Notes: generated by a model not told the origin, from the letters alone. Positions 24,605 to 33,497 are shown, numbered from the stretch's first letter. The stretch is DNA of 63,964 nucleotides from Nostocales cyanobacterium LEGE 11386 (GCA_015207155.1 JADEXK010000034.1:1-63964), one strand, 5' to 3'. Made by a program: numbers and translations.

Positions 24605-24632
24605 GCCCTCAGACATGTTATGAGGGCTTTTC
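24605..24632 (+). terminator. intrinsic terminator of rpsU
   Basis: GCCCTCA (24605-24611) and TGAGGGC (24621-24627) form a 7-bp GC-rich stem with a 9-base loop, followed by TTTTC. Confidence 0.85.
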
Positions 24633-24653
24633 TTGTGGAAATCGGTAAAGTCT

Positions 24654-24745
24654 AGGACTTACGCACAAGTTACGGAAGAATCAAACCGCAGAGGCACAGA
24701 GAACACGGAGGAATGAGAGTTAGAGAAGTATTTTGCGTAAGTCCT
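24654..24745. repeat. MITE-like element 3 with AGGACTTACGCA ends
   Basis: AGGACTTACGCA (24654-24665) and TGCGTAAGTCCT (24734-24745) enclose a 68-base interior that includes CGCAGAGGCACAGAGAACAC. The ends are identical to those at 4119-4282 and 4294-4410, while the interior is unrelated. It lies between the rpsU terminator and the next gene. Confidence 0.75.
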
Positions 24746-24792
24746 AAAGTCATCGAAAAGTCACAATGGAATTTTCATTCCTTAGCAGAAAA

Positions 24793-25017
24793 TCAATGCC
24801 TGCTAATCAAGGTGAATAAACAATAGCCACAGATAGCAAAAACGAAAGCGATCGCCGCCGAAAACATGACTACATCCCTGACAATAAATAAAATCCAATC
24901 TTTTCTGAGTTCCTGTCTAAACTTAAGTTCTCGCAGCTGACGGTCAAGTTCGGCGTCTGCTTGTGACTGTAAATTTACTGGGGCTATTACTTTTGATACT
25001 TCTGTGACATCTGCCAT
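24793..25017 (-). CDS. small single-pass membrane protein, unknown
   Basis: A 74-residue protein with a charged helical N-terminal half (AELDRQLRELKFRQELRKDW) and one transmembrane helix (about 46-68, DVVMFSAAIAFVFAICGYCLF). It resembles short membrane-anchored coiled-coil proteins, but no family can be named. It is the last gene before a MITE-like element and is co-directional with the gene at 25138. Confidence 0.55.
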   Translation of the reverse strand: MADVTEVSKVIAPVNLQSQADAELDRQLRELKFRQELRKDWILFIVRDVVMFSAAIAFVFAICGYCLFTLISRH

Positions 25018-25137
25018 AAATTTAGTGCCAATTTCCTCGCTGCGACCTCTAAAACATCCTTTAGTACTTTTCCAGTCTCCCAGACCTCAAAAGATAATTC
25101 TGAGGGTATTTTGGTCTGATTTTTTACTTAATATTTA

Positions 25138-25626
25138 TTAATCATTTGGTAAATTGGCAAACGCCTGTCTAACTAAATTTTTAGTCTTATCTTCCAAACG
25201 CTGCCAATCTACTTCACCCACTTCATCAATTAAACTAGTATCAATGTTAGCTGCTTCATTTTCCGGTGTGTAATCCAGAAAACACACTTGATAACATAGT
25301 TCCCACAAATCTATACTTACGTGTTGCTGTTGACGTTGCAAGCGCAGATGATATCCTGGATGGGGCGTTGGCAGATCAGCAAGAGTTTCTCTGATGGCAT
25401 CTGCCTGTTCTGATGTTGCGGTTTCCATTTCTTGCAGCAGCTGAGTTACTAAAGCTTTAATTTCATCAGTGGTGCTAGCTGGCCAAATCAGCACATCGTG
25501 GTAAGTTCCCTTCCAAGTAGATGTATCAAGATGTTTGCGGATATTATCCACAACACGAATGAAAGCAGGTTGCATGAGGAGTTCAGCCTGCTGCCATGTG
25601 ACTGGGTTGGTTATTCTCGGTGGCAT
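25138..25626 (-). CDS. conserved cyanobacterial hypothetical protein
   Basis: A 162-residue soluble, acidic, helical protein: PRITNPVTWQQAELLMQPAFIRVVDNIRK, then LIWPASTTDEIKALVTQLLQEME, HPGYHLRLQ and WELCYQVCFLDY. The mixture of conserved-looking Trp and Pro residues suggests a real folded family restricted to cyanobacteria, but I do not recognise a named domain. It could be expressed with the small membrane protein downstream (gap 120 bases). Confidence 0.6.
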   Translation of the reverse strand: MPPRITNPVTWQQAELLMQPAFIRVVDNIRKHLDTSTWKGTYHDVLIWPASTTDEIKALVTQLLQEMETATSEQADAIRETLADLPTPHPGYHLRLQRQQQHVSIDLWELCYQVCFLDYTPENEAANIDTSLIDEVGEVDWQRLEDKTKNLVRQAFANLPND

Positions 25627-25789
25627 TGGTATTAAACAGGGGCACTAAAAGACAAATAAACAGTCTGCGTTTATTAAAAAGCTAATTTTTTAGTTTAAAT
25701 CTTTATCTCAAGATAGCGGATTTCATTCAAGAAAATTTGGAGATATTTATTACCATCAGCAAAATTAGGTAATAACTCTGAGGGAAAAT

Positions 25790-27673
25790 ATGATAGGCAA
25801 GTTACTAGACCATCGTTACCAAGTGATTCAAGTCCTGGCTCAGGGAGGATTTGGTCAAACTTATATTGCCCAAGATACCAGGCGGCCAGGCAACCCTATT
25901 TGTGTTGTCAAGCACCTCAAACCCACAAGTTCTGACCCCAGATTCTTTGAGACTGCCAAGCGTTTGTTCAATAGCGAAGCCGAAACCTTAGAAAATTTAG
26001 GCAATCATCACCAAATACCCAGGCTGCTGGCTTACTTTGATGAAAACCAAGAATTTTATTTAGTACAAGAATTTATTGCCGGACAAACCTTAGCTGAGGA
26101 ACTCATACCCGGTCAACGTTGGAGTGAAAGCCAAGTCATTCAACTGTTGCAAGAAATTTTAGAAATCCTAGAGTTTGTGCATCGCCAAGGTGTGATTCAC
26201 CGTGATATTAAGCCAGATAATATCATCCGTCGGGCTTCTGATCATAAGTTAGTTTTAGTAGACTTTGGGGCAGTCAAGCAGTTACGGACACCAATGGTGA
26301 CGGTTGGTGGACAACCTACTGCCACAGTAGCCATTGGGACTCCTGGCTATATGCCCACTGAACAAGGGCAAGGTAAACCTAGACCCAACAGTGATATATA
26401 CTCCCTTGGCATCATTGCTATTCAAGCACTCACAGGAGTATCGGCGGTTGAATTACAAGAAGACCCTCATACAGGAGAAATCCTCTGGCAGCATTTAGCA
26501 TCGGTGAACTATCGGTTAGCAGCTGTGTTAACCAAGATGGTGCATTATCACTTTAAAGACCGCTACCAAAGTGCTACGGAAGCACTGCAAGCTTGTCGGA
26601 ACGTGATGCATCCGGTGTTTACATCTGCCACATCTCCAGAACCTCCGTACAATCAACGTTACCAACCAACTCAATCTTTCTCCCAAGTATCCCGGCAAAA
26701 AACCGTTGCAGTTGCACCAGCCAACCCTGCGGCTCAACCAGCACGTCAAGAATGTAGCAAATTTGACCCTTGGCCGTTATTAATTGGTTTATTTTTGGTG
26801 GGTGGATCTGCTACTTTGGCGAGTAATGTGTATCCCAGTATCAGAAATTTAGCTGCTAGTTTTACGGGTAATAATACTGCCACAGACAACTGCGTAGCTG
26901 TGGTTGCAGGTAATTCTAATATTCGTTCTGAACCTAGCTCTATTAATTCTGATAATATTTTACAGGCAGTTGGTAATAATACTGAGTTTAAAGTAACTGG
27001 TAAGCGCACAAAACGCGGTTGGGTAGAACTTAAATTGAACTCTGGTCGTTTGGCTTGGGCGCACTCGGATGTCATCACCAATGATCAACAGTGGATTTCT
27101 TGCCTACATGACAAAGGTATTACGATTAACACGGTAGATGATAGTAGTTTGATTGCATCTCGACCGATTCCTCAGCCTCAAGCTAAACCTAGTAATGCAG
27201 CAACTCCATCATCAGAACCAGTAGATAGATTGGAGCGATCGCAGCCTGATAATAGTGAAACGGTTGTAGAACAAGCCAGACAAAAGTATGAATCAGGAGA
27301 TTTGCCAGGAGCGATCGCTTTGCTGCGGTCTATTCCTGCTAATGCTTCTTCTGGCATTCGAGAGACAGGCGCCATCATTAATCAATGGCAGCAAGATTGG
27401 GCTAAGGCAGAGGCTTTATTTAATGATATTAATGAAGCAATAGATAATGGTCAATGGGATAAAGTTTTAGATTATAGAAACCATCCCGAAAAGCTGCCTA
27501 ATACCCAATACTGGAGCAGCAAAATCCGACCATTATTTCAAAAAGCAGCCGAAAATTTGGCAAAACAAGCATTCCCTAATATGGAAAATTTAGGTCACCA
27601 AAATCAGTCACCACAAGAAATTCCCCATTCTGAAGAACCATCTATTCCAGAAAGTCCCAGCAACGACAATTAA
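25790..27673 (+). CDS. membrane-bound Ser/Thr protein kinase with SH3-like domain
   Basis: A 627-residue Hanks-type kinase. The kinase domain (8-275) has the glycine loop AQGGFGQT (17-24), the invariant Lys 41, HRDIKPDN (137-144, catalytic Asp 139), DFG (158-160) and GTPGYMPTEQ. A Pro/Gln-rich linker is followed by one transmembrane helix (about 325-345), an extracytoplasmic bacterial SH3 domain (about 362-425, SNIRSEPS..GWVELKLNSGRLAW) and a helical C-terminal part, possibly a TPR-like repeat (about 490-590). The topology fits a sensor kinase with an external SH3 ligand domain. The ligand and substrates are unknown. ATG at 25790 follows GAGGGAAAAT. Confidence 0.9.
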   Translation: MIGKLLDHRYQVIQVLAQGGFGQTYIAQDTRRPGNPICVVKHLKPTSSDPRFFETAKRLFNSEAETLENLGNHHQIPRLLAYFDENQEFYLVQEFIAGQTLAEELIPGQRWSESQVIQLLQEILEILEFVHRQGVIHRDIKPDNIIRRASDHKLVLVDFGAVKQLRTPMVTVGGQPTATVAIGTPGYMPTEQGQGKPRPNSDIYSLGIIAIQALTGVSAVELQEDPHTGEILWQHLASVNYRLAAVLTKMVHYHFKDRYQSATEALQACRNVMHPVFTSATSPEPPYNQRYQPTQSFSQVSRQKTVAVAPANPAAQPARQECSKFDPWPLLIGLFLVGGSATLASNVYPSIRNLAASFTGNNTATDNCVAVVAGNSNIRSEPSSINSDNILQAVGNNTEFKVTGKRTKRGWVELKLNSGRLAWAHSDVITNDQQWISCLHDKGITINTVDDSSLIASRPIPQPQAKPSNAATPSSEPVDRLERSQPDNSETVVEQARQKYESGDLPGAIALLRSIPANASSGIRETGAIINQWQQDWAKAEALFNDINEAIDNGQWDKVLDYRNHPEKLPNTQYWSSKIRPLFQKAAENLAKQAFPNMENLGHQNQSPQEIPHSEEPSIPESPSNDN

Positions 27674-27825
27674 TTGCTCATACGGTAATAAAATTACTTC
27701 GAGGAAACACAGGTTATAAGTGTTTATTCCAATCGTAGTTGCCTGACGAAATAGTACGTATAATGACTTGAAAAACCAAACTATATGAAATAAATAAATA
27801 CGAAAGAACTGGGTACTGAGCTTTT

Positions 27826-27880
27826 TACTCAGCACTCAGCACTCCCCTTCGACTTCGCTCAGGGCAAGCGCACTCAGCAC
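27826..27880. repeat. STRR tract with an inserted palindrome
   Basis: CACTCAG heptamers (CTCAGCACTCAGCACT) on both sides of a dispersed repeat, CCCCTTCGACTTCGCTCAGG. The tract ends three bases before the next gene's stop codon and separates two convergent genes. Confidence 0.65.
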
Positions 27881-27882
27881 TT

Positions 27883-28539
27883 TCAATGCATTTCGTCGTA
27901 TTCTGGGGCTTCAACTCGTCTTGCTTCTACTCGAGAAGAAGGCAAAAATTCAGCGCGACGCACAGGAGCCAAGGGCGGTGTGGAACCGTGGTAAGGATGA
28001 ATAACTTGTACAGTACGGGCGGGACGCTGCCTTGGTGAAAATAAGGCTAATACACCAGCAACTACAACACCACCACCAATCGTGAGAGTTGCACCTCCTA
28101 CTGCCCAAACGATGGGTGAAGACCACCAAGGTTCTTGCGGTTTAAACACTTCGGCTGCAACTTTTTGGCTGTTTTGCTGGGCAAATTGCATCTGCTGGTT
28201 ATTCCAATTTTGGAACTGGAACTGGAGTTGTTGGTTTTGCGCTCTTAGCTGTTCATTGTCACTTTTTAAACGCTCCAACTGCATATTCAGTCGTTCCATT
28301 TCCACACGCTGCTCTGGATTGCTCTGAACAGGTGGTTGATTAGGATTAGGATAATACGGATTCACGCCATAAGGTGGATACATTTGAGGCGGCATCATCT
28401 GAGGCGCTACATTAGCCGGCATTTGCGGCGAAGGAATAGCGAAATTACTTTGCATGGGAGTATCTGCCCCCCTTAGCAATACGAGAGCCGCCAGCCCAGC
28501 TACGGCGACTCCGCCGATAAATGCCATACTCTCACTCAT
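27883..28539 (-). CDS. membrane protein with coiled coil, unknown
   Basis: A 218-residue protein: an N-terminal hydrophobic helix (about 5-24, MAFIGGVAVAGLAALVLL), a Pro/Met/Asn-rich segment (30-75), a coiled coil rich in Gln (about 80-125, ERLNMQLERLKSDNEQLRA), a second transmembrane helix (about 147-170, IVWAVGGATLTIGGGVVVAG) and a basic C-terminus. GAGGAG is spaced 8 bases from the ATG at 28539, so this start is preferred over the GTG at 28548. Its topology resembles envelope scaffolds, but no family is recognised. Confidence 0.6.
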   Translation of the reverse strand: MSESMAFIGGVAVAGLAALVLLRGADTPMQSNFAIPSPQMPANVAPQMMPPQMYPPYGVNPYYPNPNQPPVQSNPEQRVEMERLNMQLERLKSDNEQLRAQNQQLQFQFQNWNNQQMQFAQQNSQKVAAEVFKPQEPWWSSPIVWAVGGATLTIGGGVVVAGVLALFSPRQRPARTVQVIHPYHGSTPPLAPVRRAEFLPSSRVEARRVEAPEYDEMH

Positions 28540-28761
28540 CGCCTTCACTCCTCAACTGCGACGCAACTATTATCATTTGTGACTGACTCACTCTCACACT
28601 CATCTTTTTTCGCCTACTCAACGTCACATAATACTCAACTATAAGCGACCGAATTAGCTAGTTTTTTTATAGCCTATTATCTGCTGTTAATATTCAAGAC
28701 TATATCCGCTAAAATGTCCACAAAATCAGGGTAAAAAAACGACGCTGTTATCTTTTTTAAT

Positions 28762-29604
28762 CTACTTTACATATCCTGGATCAAGCTGAGTATTTTCACT
28801 TGTGTCGGTTGTCTTAATGGCAGACTTGAGATTTTGACAAAATTCAGCGATCGCATTTAGTCCCTGCTCTGGTGTGCCTTCTGCTAGGCGTTTAACAAAG
28901 GCACTGCCGACGATCGCCGCATCTGCTCCCCATGCTTTAACTTGCTGGGCTTGTGCAGCTTCCGAGATCCCAAAGCCCACGCCGATCGGTTTATCGGTAA
29001 CACTACGAATTTCTTGGAGTAAATCTGATACTCGTGATTCCATTTGCGATCGCATCCCGGTGACACCAGTGACACTGACCAAATAAATAAATCCTTGGGA
29101 GGAACGAGCGATCGCTTCTATCCGTTCGGCAGAACTGGTAGGAGCCACCAACAAAGTTAAGTCAATACCGATTTCACTCGCTGGTTGCAGCAAGCCTGCG
29201 GCTTCCTCTAAAGGTAAGTCTGGTACTACCAATCCTGCCACTCCAGCAGCAGCTATTTGTTGGAGAAACTTTTCAATCCCGCGATGCAAAATAGGATTGT
29301 AGTAGGTAAACAAAATAATCGGCGATCGCAAACTAGGAGTAGTAGTTTGCAGCATTTCTAACACCTGTTCTAATTTTGTCCCTCGTTGCAAAGCGCGGGT
29401 AGCAGCCGCTTGAATCACTGGCCCATCTGCTAGAGGGTCAGAGTAGGGAACACCAAGTTCAATGATGTCGGCTCCATGGCGATCCAATGTCTGTAACGCT
29501 GCTGCTGTTGTTGCTAAATCTGGGTCACCAGCAGTAATAAACGGAATTAGAGCGCACTCTCGATTTCGCCCCAAGGTTTCAAAGCAATCAGAAATCGCGG
29601 TCAT
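28762..29604 (-). CDS. trpA: tryptophan synthase alpha chain
   Basis: A 280-residue TIM-barrel enzyme that splits indole-3-glycerol phosphate into indole and glyceraldehyde 3-phosphate, passing indole to TrpB. The catalytic pair is at the standard positions, Glu 49 (ADIIELGVPYSDP) and Asp 60 (PLADGP). The phosphate-binding loops GVGFGIS and GADAAIVGSAFV are intact. It is the third gene of a cyanobacterial set with ndhL and DUF3007, an order I recall from several genomes, with an AT-rich hairpin between. The C-terminal extension after NLKSAI is short and species-specific. Confidence 0.96.
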   Translation of the reverse strand: MTAISDCFETLGRNRECALIPFITAGDPDLATTAAALQTLDRHGADIIELGVPYSDPLADGPVIQAAATRALQRGTKLEQVLEMLQTTTPSLRSPIILFTYYNPILHRGIEKFLQQIAAAGVAGLVVPDLPLEEAAGLLQPASEIGIDLTLLVAPTSSAERIEAIARSSQGFIYLVSVTGVTGMRSQMESRVSDLLQEIRSVTDKPIGVGFGISEAAQAQQVKAWGADAAIVGSAFVKRLAEGTPEQGLNAIAEFCQNLKSAIKTTDTSENTQLDPGYVK

Positions 29605-29643
29605 TAGTCAAGAATTATTACTCAGTGGTCAATCAGTTTGGGA

Positions 29644-29676
29644 TTTGAGATTTTTCTTGCAGTCTAAAATCTCAAA
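29644..29676 (-). terminator. AT-rich hairpin between DUF3007 gene and trpA
   Basis: TTTGAGATTTT (29644-29654) and AAAATCTCAAA (29666-29676) form an 11-bp stem. CTCAAAT heptamers adjoin the second arm. There is no T-run in the direction of transcription, so it is at best a partial terminator or processing site. Confidence 0.45.
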
Positions 29677-29730
29677 TCTCAAATTAGTATGGTCGGTTAA
29701 CAAACATTAGACAACTAACCAATGTTCACT

Positions 29731-30042
29731 TTACACCTGAGTTTGTTCTTCTTGTGCGATTTCTGCTTGAATTTTTGCTAGTTCTTCGGGAGTAAGTTCA
29801 TCTAGCCGTTTTTGCAGAAAGGCTTGTTCATACTGTTCCCGTTGTTCATGGTAGGTCATTTTATTTCCCACCGCGCGGAATATATAGGTGGCTAGCCAGC
29901 CAATCAAGCCACTGACTAGCAAGACTTGGCTCCAGATACCAGCTTTTTGCCCATCTAAACCGATTAGCTGTAATCCTACATATGCCAAGCCGCCAGCAAT
30001 AAAAACACCCAAGCCAATGCCAATAGCGTCAATGCGTCGCAT
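29731..30042 (-). CDS. DUF3007 membrane protein
   Basis: A 103-residue protein with two transmembrane helices (about 5-27 and 36-56) and a charged helical tail (MTYHEQREQYEQAFLQKRLDE, then LTPEELAKIQ). MRRIDAIGIGLGVFIAGGLAY is the typical start of the cyanobacterial/plastid DUF3007 family. The gene is commonly next to ndhL, as here (24 bases downstream of it), which hints at a thylakoid or NDH-1-related role, unproven. Confidence 0.8.
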   Translation of the reverse strand: MRRIDAIGIGLGVFIAGGLAYVGLQLIGLDGQKAGIWSQVLLVSGLIGWLATYIFRAVGNKMTYHEQREQYEQAFLQKRLDELTPEELAKIQAEIAQEEQTQV

Positions 30043-30066
30043 GAGAATTATGACCTACCAATCTTG

Positions 30067-30279
30067 TTAAACTTCAATTTTGCGCGGCCGGGGTCGAAGA
30101 TTGACAAATGGCGATAAAACCAACAACCCAGGCAAGAATAAAAACACCAGAAAATACATTACAGTCCGTTCGATAGAGCTAGCTACGTACCAGCGCTGCT
30201 TCAGGTACAGCATGATAGCAACAGGGATTGCTAACAGGTAAGCTCCAGCCAAAACCAGATATAGCAGGGCGACAATCAT
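30067..30279 (-). CDS. ndhL: NAD(P)H-quinone oxidoreductase subunit L
   Basis: A 70-residue NdhL, a small membrane subunit of the cyanobacterial/plastid NDH-1 complex required for its activity in respiration, cyclic electron flow and CO2 uptake. Two transmembrane helices (about 2-24 and 42-60) flank the conserved loop LKQRWYVASSIERTVMYF. The length is normal. It heads the ndhL-DUF3007-trpA group. The synonym ictA dates from its discovery in a mutant of inorganic-carbon transport. Confidence 0.92.
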   Translation of the reverse strand: MIVALLYLVLAGAYLLAIPVAIMLYLKQRWYVASSIERTVMYFLVFLFLPGLLVLSPFVNLRPRPRKIEV

Positions 30280-30626
30280 AGATTCTTTCTTTAAGTAGAC
30301 AAGAGCATTGAGCGCATCTATATTCCCATCATAGGCTGAACCCCTAAGCTGAGGAAAGTATGCCCATTATGCTTTTAAGGAATTGTGCAAAAATTTCTTG
30401 TATATGCCTATATAGATGCTACAATGGCAAAGCCAGTAACCAAGAAATGCTTTAGTCAAGCAAAATTGAAGATACTGTTCCAGACTAATTAAGAAGAAAC
30501 AAAAGCAACTTCCCAGATCTGGACAAATTTTTTTCAATCTAGTTGCACAAAAGACGCGATTGATGCTGGAATAGATGAGGAGGTATTTGCTACCTCTAGA
30601 AAATAAGTGGCTCCCATCTATAATTA
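30280..30626. other. gap between ndhL and the split tRNA-Leu
   Basis: 347 bases without a gene. A long minus-strand frame (30367-30744) runs through it into the tRNA but is antisense to RNA sequence. GAGGTA (30580-30585) and TACCTC (30591-30596) form a small stem. A TATAAT at 30619-30624 is too close to the tRNA to serve it. Confidence 0.5.
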
Positions 30627-30984
30627 GGGGGTGTGGCGGAATGGTAGACGCTACGGACTTAGAAAACTGAGCCTTGATAGAGAAATCTTTCAAGTGACAG
30701 CTCTCAAACTCAGGGAAACCTAAATCTGGTAACAGACACGGCAATCCTGAGCCAAGCCGGAGAAAGTACTGAGTGCTGAGTGAAAAATTTGTAACTCGTT
30801 ACTTGTAACTAATCGGAAGGTGCAGAGACTCGACGGGAGCTACCCTAACGTTAAGTCGAGGGTAAAGGGAGAGTCCAATTCTCAAAGCCTCAGGTTGCTA
30901 AAACCAGGCAGTAGTGAAAGCTGCGGGAGAATGAAAATCCGTTGACCGTAAAAGGTCGTGAGGGTTCAAGTCCCTCCACCCCCA
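30627..30984 (+). tRNA. tRNA-Leu (anticodon UAA), split by a group I intron
   Basis: Exon 1 (30627-30660) runs from the acceptor arm GGGGGTG to ACGGACTT; exon 2 (30934-30984) starts AAAATCCGT and ends with CACCCCC plus discriminator A. Joined, the anticodon stem ACGGA/TCCGT holds the loop CTTAAAA, anticodon TAA. The long variable arm (TTGACCGTAAAAGGTCG) is typical for leucine. The break lies between the first and second anticodon bases, the conserved site in cyanobacteria and plastids. CCA is not encoded. Confidence 0.96.
30661..30933 (+). ncRNA. group I intron in tRNA-Leu(UAA)
   Basis: A 273-base self-splicing intron. Exon 1 ends in T, the intron ends in G, and the core elements are visible: GGGAAACCTAAATCTG (P/Q region), CAATCCTGAGCCAAGCC, GGTGCAGAGACTCGACGGGAGC (shown here only in outline; R region 30818-30840) and GTCGAGGGTAAAGGGAGAGTCC (S region, from about 30858). 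Between the cores lies a variable loop with heptamer-like repeats (TACTGAGTGCTGAGTG, 30768-30782; GTAACT copies, 30791-30810), the P6b-type expansion known from Nostoc. No homing endonuclease is encoded. Confidence 0.93.
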
Positions 30985-31469
30985 CTAAAAATTCCAACTT
31001 AAATTAACCTGCTTAGTTACATACCTGTACAGTAACTACTTGTTTGTCATGCGTGACAGATTAGTGTCTTGGCGATCGCCTGAACAAACTGTGATTCCTT
31101 TCTAGTGCGATCGCTCTCACGTAACATCAACAGTAGGAATACTTCTGCTATGCACTCACGCATTGTGGACAACATAGCGATCGCAGGCAAATTGCAGGCG
31201 ATCACCAGATACTATTAACTCAAATTGAGGAAGACTGCGTAGGCGTAGCCCGTTGTAGACATCGCACTCACTCAAATATTGAAAAGCCATCAAGATGTGA
31301 TAGCTTCCTTAACAAATTACTTACTCAATATCCAGAATCAAACAGCCCAAAACTAAATAACTTCGTCAATTGCTGACCTGCCCCCTAGTAGCGATCGCCA
31401 CTGTTAATATTGATTAACAGATGCCCTGGAATTAGTATTGGGTATATTTTGGCAGTTTGAGGATTCAGG
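30985..31469. other. gap with HIP1 sites and repeat fragments
   Basis: 485 bases with no gene I can support. It contains several GCGATCGC or GCGATCG sites and a dispersed repeat fragment GCGTAGGCGTAGCCCGTTGT near 31238. The promoter of the following AlbA_2 gene should lie near its right end, but no clear boxes are seen. Confidence 0.4.
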
Positions 31470-33428
31470 ATGGCGAGCCTATCGATATTGGACATCGAAG
31501 AATTAGTCGAGGGGTGTGACGTTGAAGCCAAGCAAGCATCAGGTAAAGATGGACAAGGTGAACTACCTAAAAGTTTCTTTGAGTCTTATTCCGCAATGGC
31601 TAACACCTACGGGGGTGTTATTTTTTTAGGTATTGAAGAAAAACCTAAAGGTAAATTTAGCCCCACAGGTATTGCCAATCCAGATCGCGTCCTCACAACC
31701 CTTTGGAATGGGCTGAATAATCGCCAGCGAATCAGTATTAACTTGCTGACTGATAAAATGGTCGAAGTAATCGAAGTACAAGACAAGCAAGTAATTCGCA
31801 TTGCCGTTCCGCGAGCGAAGCGATCACAGCGTCCAGTGTATGTAGGGCAAAATCCTATAACAGGTACTTATCGAAGGAACTACGAGGGAGATTACCTTTG
31901 TGATGAAGAAACCGTTAAACGGATGCTCGCAGAACAAGTAGAAGAAGTGCGAGACGCTCGGTTACTAGAAAACTATGGTTTTGATGATATTGACCTGAAT
32001 ACCCTTAAAGCATACCGAAATCAATTTAAAGCTACTAAACCTGATCACCCTTGGCTCGATCAAGATGATAAAGAATTTTTACAATCTATTGGTGGTTGGC
32101 TACGCGATCGCCAAACAAGAAAAGAAGGGCTAACAGTAGCAGGTTTGTTAATGTTTGGTAAACTCCCATCAATCCTTGAGGCAATGCCTCACTACGTAGT
32201 GGATTATCAAGAACGTCCAGAGCCAAGAACGGAAGCTCGGTGGGTAGATCGTGTTACCACAGATGGAACATGGTCAGGAAACCTTTATGATTTTTACCGT
32301 CGGGTTATTCAAAAACTTTTTTCAGACCTCAAAGTTCCCTTCAAGCTCAAAGGAGCAAAACGGGTGGATGATACACCCGTGCATGAAGCCTTACGCGAAG
32401 CATTAATCAACACAATAATTCATGCTGACTATACTGGGCGAGTACCAATACAGATTATTAAGCGTCCCGATATGTTTGTATTTCGGAACCCTGGCATTAT
32501 GAGACTACCTCTAGAAGATGCTCTGCGGGGTGGTACAAGTGATTGCCGAAATCGCAAGCTACAAAAAATGTTTCAGCTTGTGGGCATTGGAGAGCAAGCT
32601 GGTTCAGGGATTCCCAAAATTTACTGTAACTGGAGTCAGCAGCACTGGCGACTACCAGCTTTGCTAGAAGAAATAGAACCGGATCAAACACTACTGGCAA
32701 TGCTTATGATCAATCTACTGCCAGAGGACACCCTTAGAGAACTTGACGAACGATTTGGTGTTGCATTTAGGGAATTATCAGATGACCAACGCCTTGCTCT
32801 AGTGACAGTAGCTCTTGAGGGTAAGGTGACTCATGCTCGGCTCAAGTGTATGAGTGCTGCTCATCCTCATGATTTAACAAAAGCTTTGTCTGCTCTTGTT
32901 AGAGATGGCTTCCTTGAATCTGGAGGTATTGCACGCGGAACTTTCTATTTTTTTCCCGGAGAGCCTCCTAATGCAGAAGCTGACTTGGTAGCTCAAAACT
33001 ATAAGTTTGTAGAAAAAACCAGCCCTGAAGATTTATTGTTAGGAATTATACCAGAAGGAATTTTTGATGATTTGGAGCCAAGCTCCGATGATTTGCAGTC
33101 AAGCTCCGATGATTTGCAGTCCAGCTCCGATGATTTACAGTCAAGCTCCGATGATTGGCAATCGCTAATGGTGATCGCAGAAATTGTCAGAAATAAGCGT
33201 AAGGTATCAACAGACATTTTGGAGTCCACAATTCTCAAGCTTTGCCAAGGAAGGTTTTTGAACCATAGACAACTTCAGGAATTGCTAGGTCGTTCTCATA
33301 ACACATTACGACTTGGATACTTGAGCAAGATGCAAAAGAAAGGTCAACTAGAGTTACGATATCCTGAGAAACCTACTCACCCCAATCAAGGATATCGTAC
33401 CAAAAATTCAAATACTAGTAATTTTTGA
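31470..33428 (+). CDS. AlbA_2 (Schlafen-like) putative DNA-binding/ATP-binding protein
   Basis: A 652-residue protein. The N-terminal AlbA_2/Schlafen domain (8-135) has DVEAKQASG, FFESYSAMANTYGGVIFLGIEE and TYRRNYEG. The middle (200-420) resembles the RecG-type ATP-binding C-terminal domain: EALREALINTIIHADY (N-box-like), IFRNPGIM-like FVFRNPGIMRLP, and GEQAGSGIPKI. The rest is winged-helix-like, with a low-complexity spacer DDLQSSS repeated four times (533-560). Such proteins are annotated as transcriptional regulators or ATP-dependent helicase-like proteins, and members occur in phage defence loci; a role here is not known. The surroundings show no obvious partner. Confidence 0.8.
   Translation: MASLSILDIEELVEGCDVEAKQASGKDGQGELPKSFFESYSAMANTYGGVIFLGIEEKPKGKFSPTGIANPDRVLTTLWNGLNNRQRISINLLTDKMVEVIEVQDKQVIRIAVPRAKRSQRPVYVGQNPITGTYRRNYEGDYLCDEETVKRMLAEQVEEVRDARLLENYGFDDIDLNTLKAYRNQFKATKPDHPWLDQDDKEFLQSIGGWLRDRQTRKEGLTVAGLLMFGKLPSILEAMPHYVVDYQERPEPRTEARWVDRVTTDGTWSGNLYDFYRRVIQKLFSDLKVPFKLKGAKRVDDTPVHEALREALINTIIHADYTGRVPIQIIKRPDMFVFRNPGIMRLPLEDALRGGTSDCRNRKLQKMFQLVGIGEQAGSGIPKIYCNWSQQHWRLPALLEEIEPDQTLLAMLMINLLPEDTLRELDERFGVAFRELSDDQRLALVTVALEGKVTHARLKCMSAAHPHDLTKALSALVRDGFLESGGIARGTFYFFPGEPPNAEADLVAQNYKFVEKTSPEDLLLGIIPEGIFDDLEPSSDDLQSSSDDLQSSSDDLQSSSDDWQSLMVIAEIVRNKRKVSTDILESTILKLCQGRFLNHRQLQELLGRSHNTLRLGYLSKMQKKGQLELRYPEKPTHPNQGYRTKNSNTSNF
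33066..33149 (+). repeat. four 21-base tandem repeats inside the AlbA_2 gene
   Basis: Units beginning GATGATTTG at 33066, 33087, 33108 and 33129, each coding DDL(Q/E)(S/P)SS. A fifth, partial unit (GATGATTGG) follows at 33150. The copies differ at only a few bases, so the array is young and probably length-variable. Confidence 0.9.
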
Positions 33429-33497
33429 TACTAAAGCAATTACTTGATACTTAGCCATCTCTGCAAACAGTGTTCGACACCTATGACAGCGCCCATC

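Noticed and set aside
30619..30624. TATAAT just before tRNA-Leu
   Set aside because: Only three bases from the mature 5' end; transcription would start inside the tRNA.
30367..30744. 125-codon minus-strand frame
   Set aside because: It is antisense to exon 1 and the intron of tRNA-Leu(UAA).
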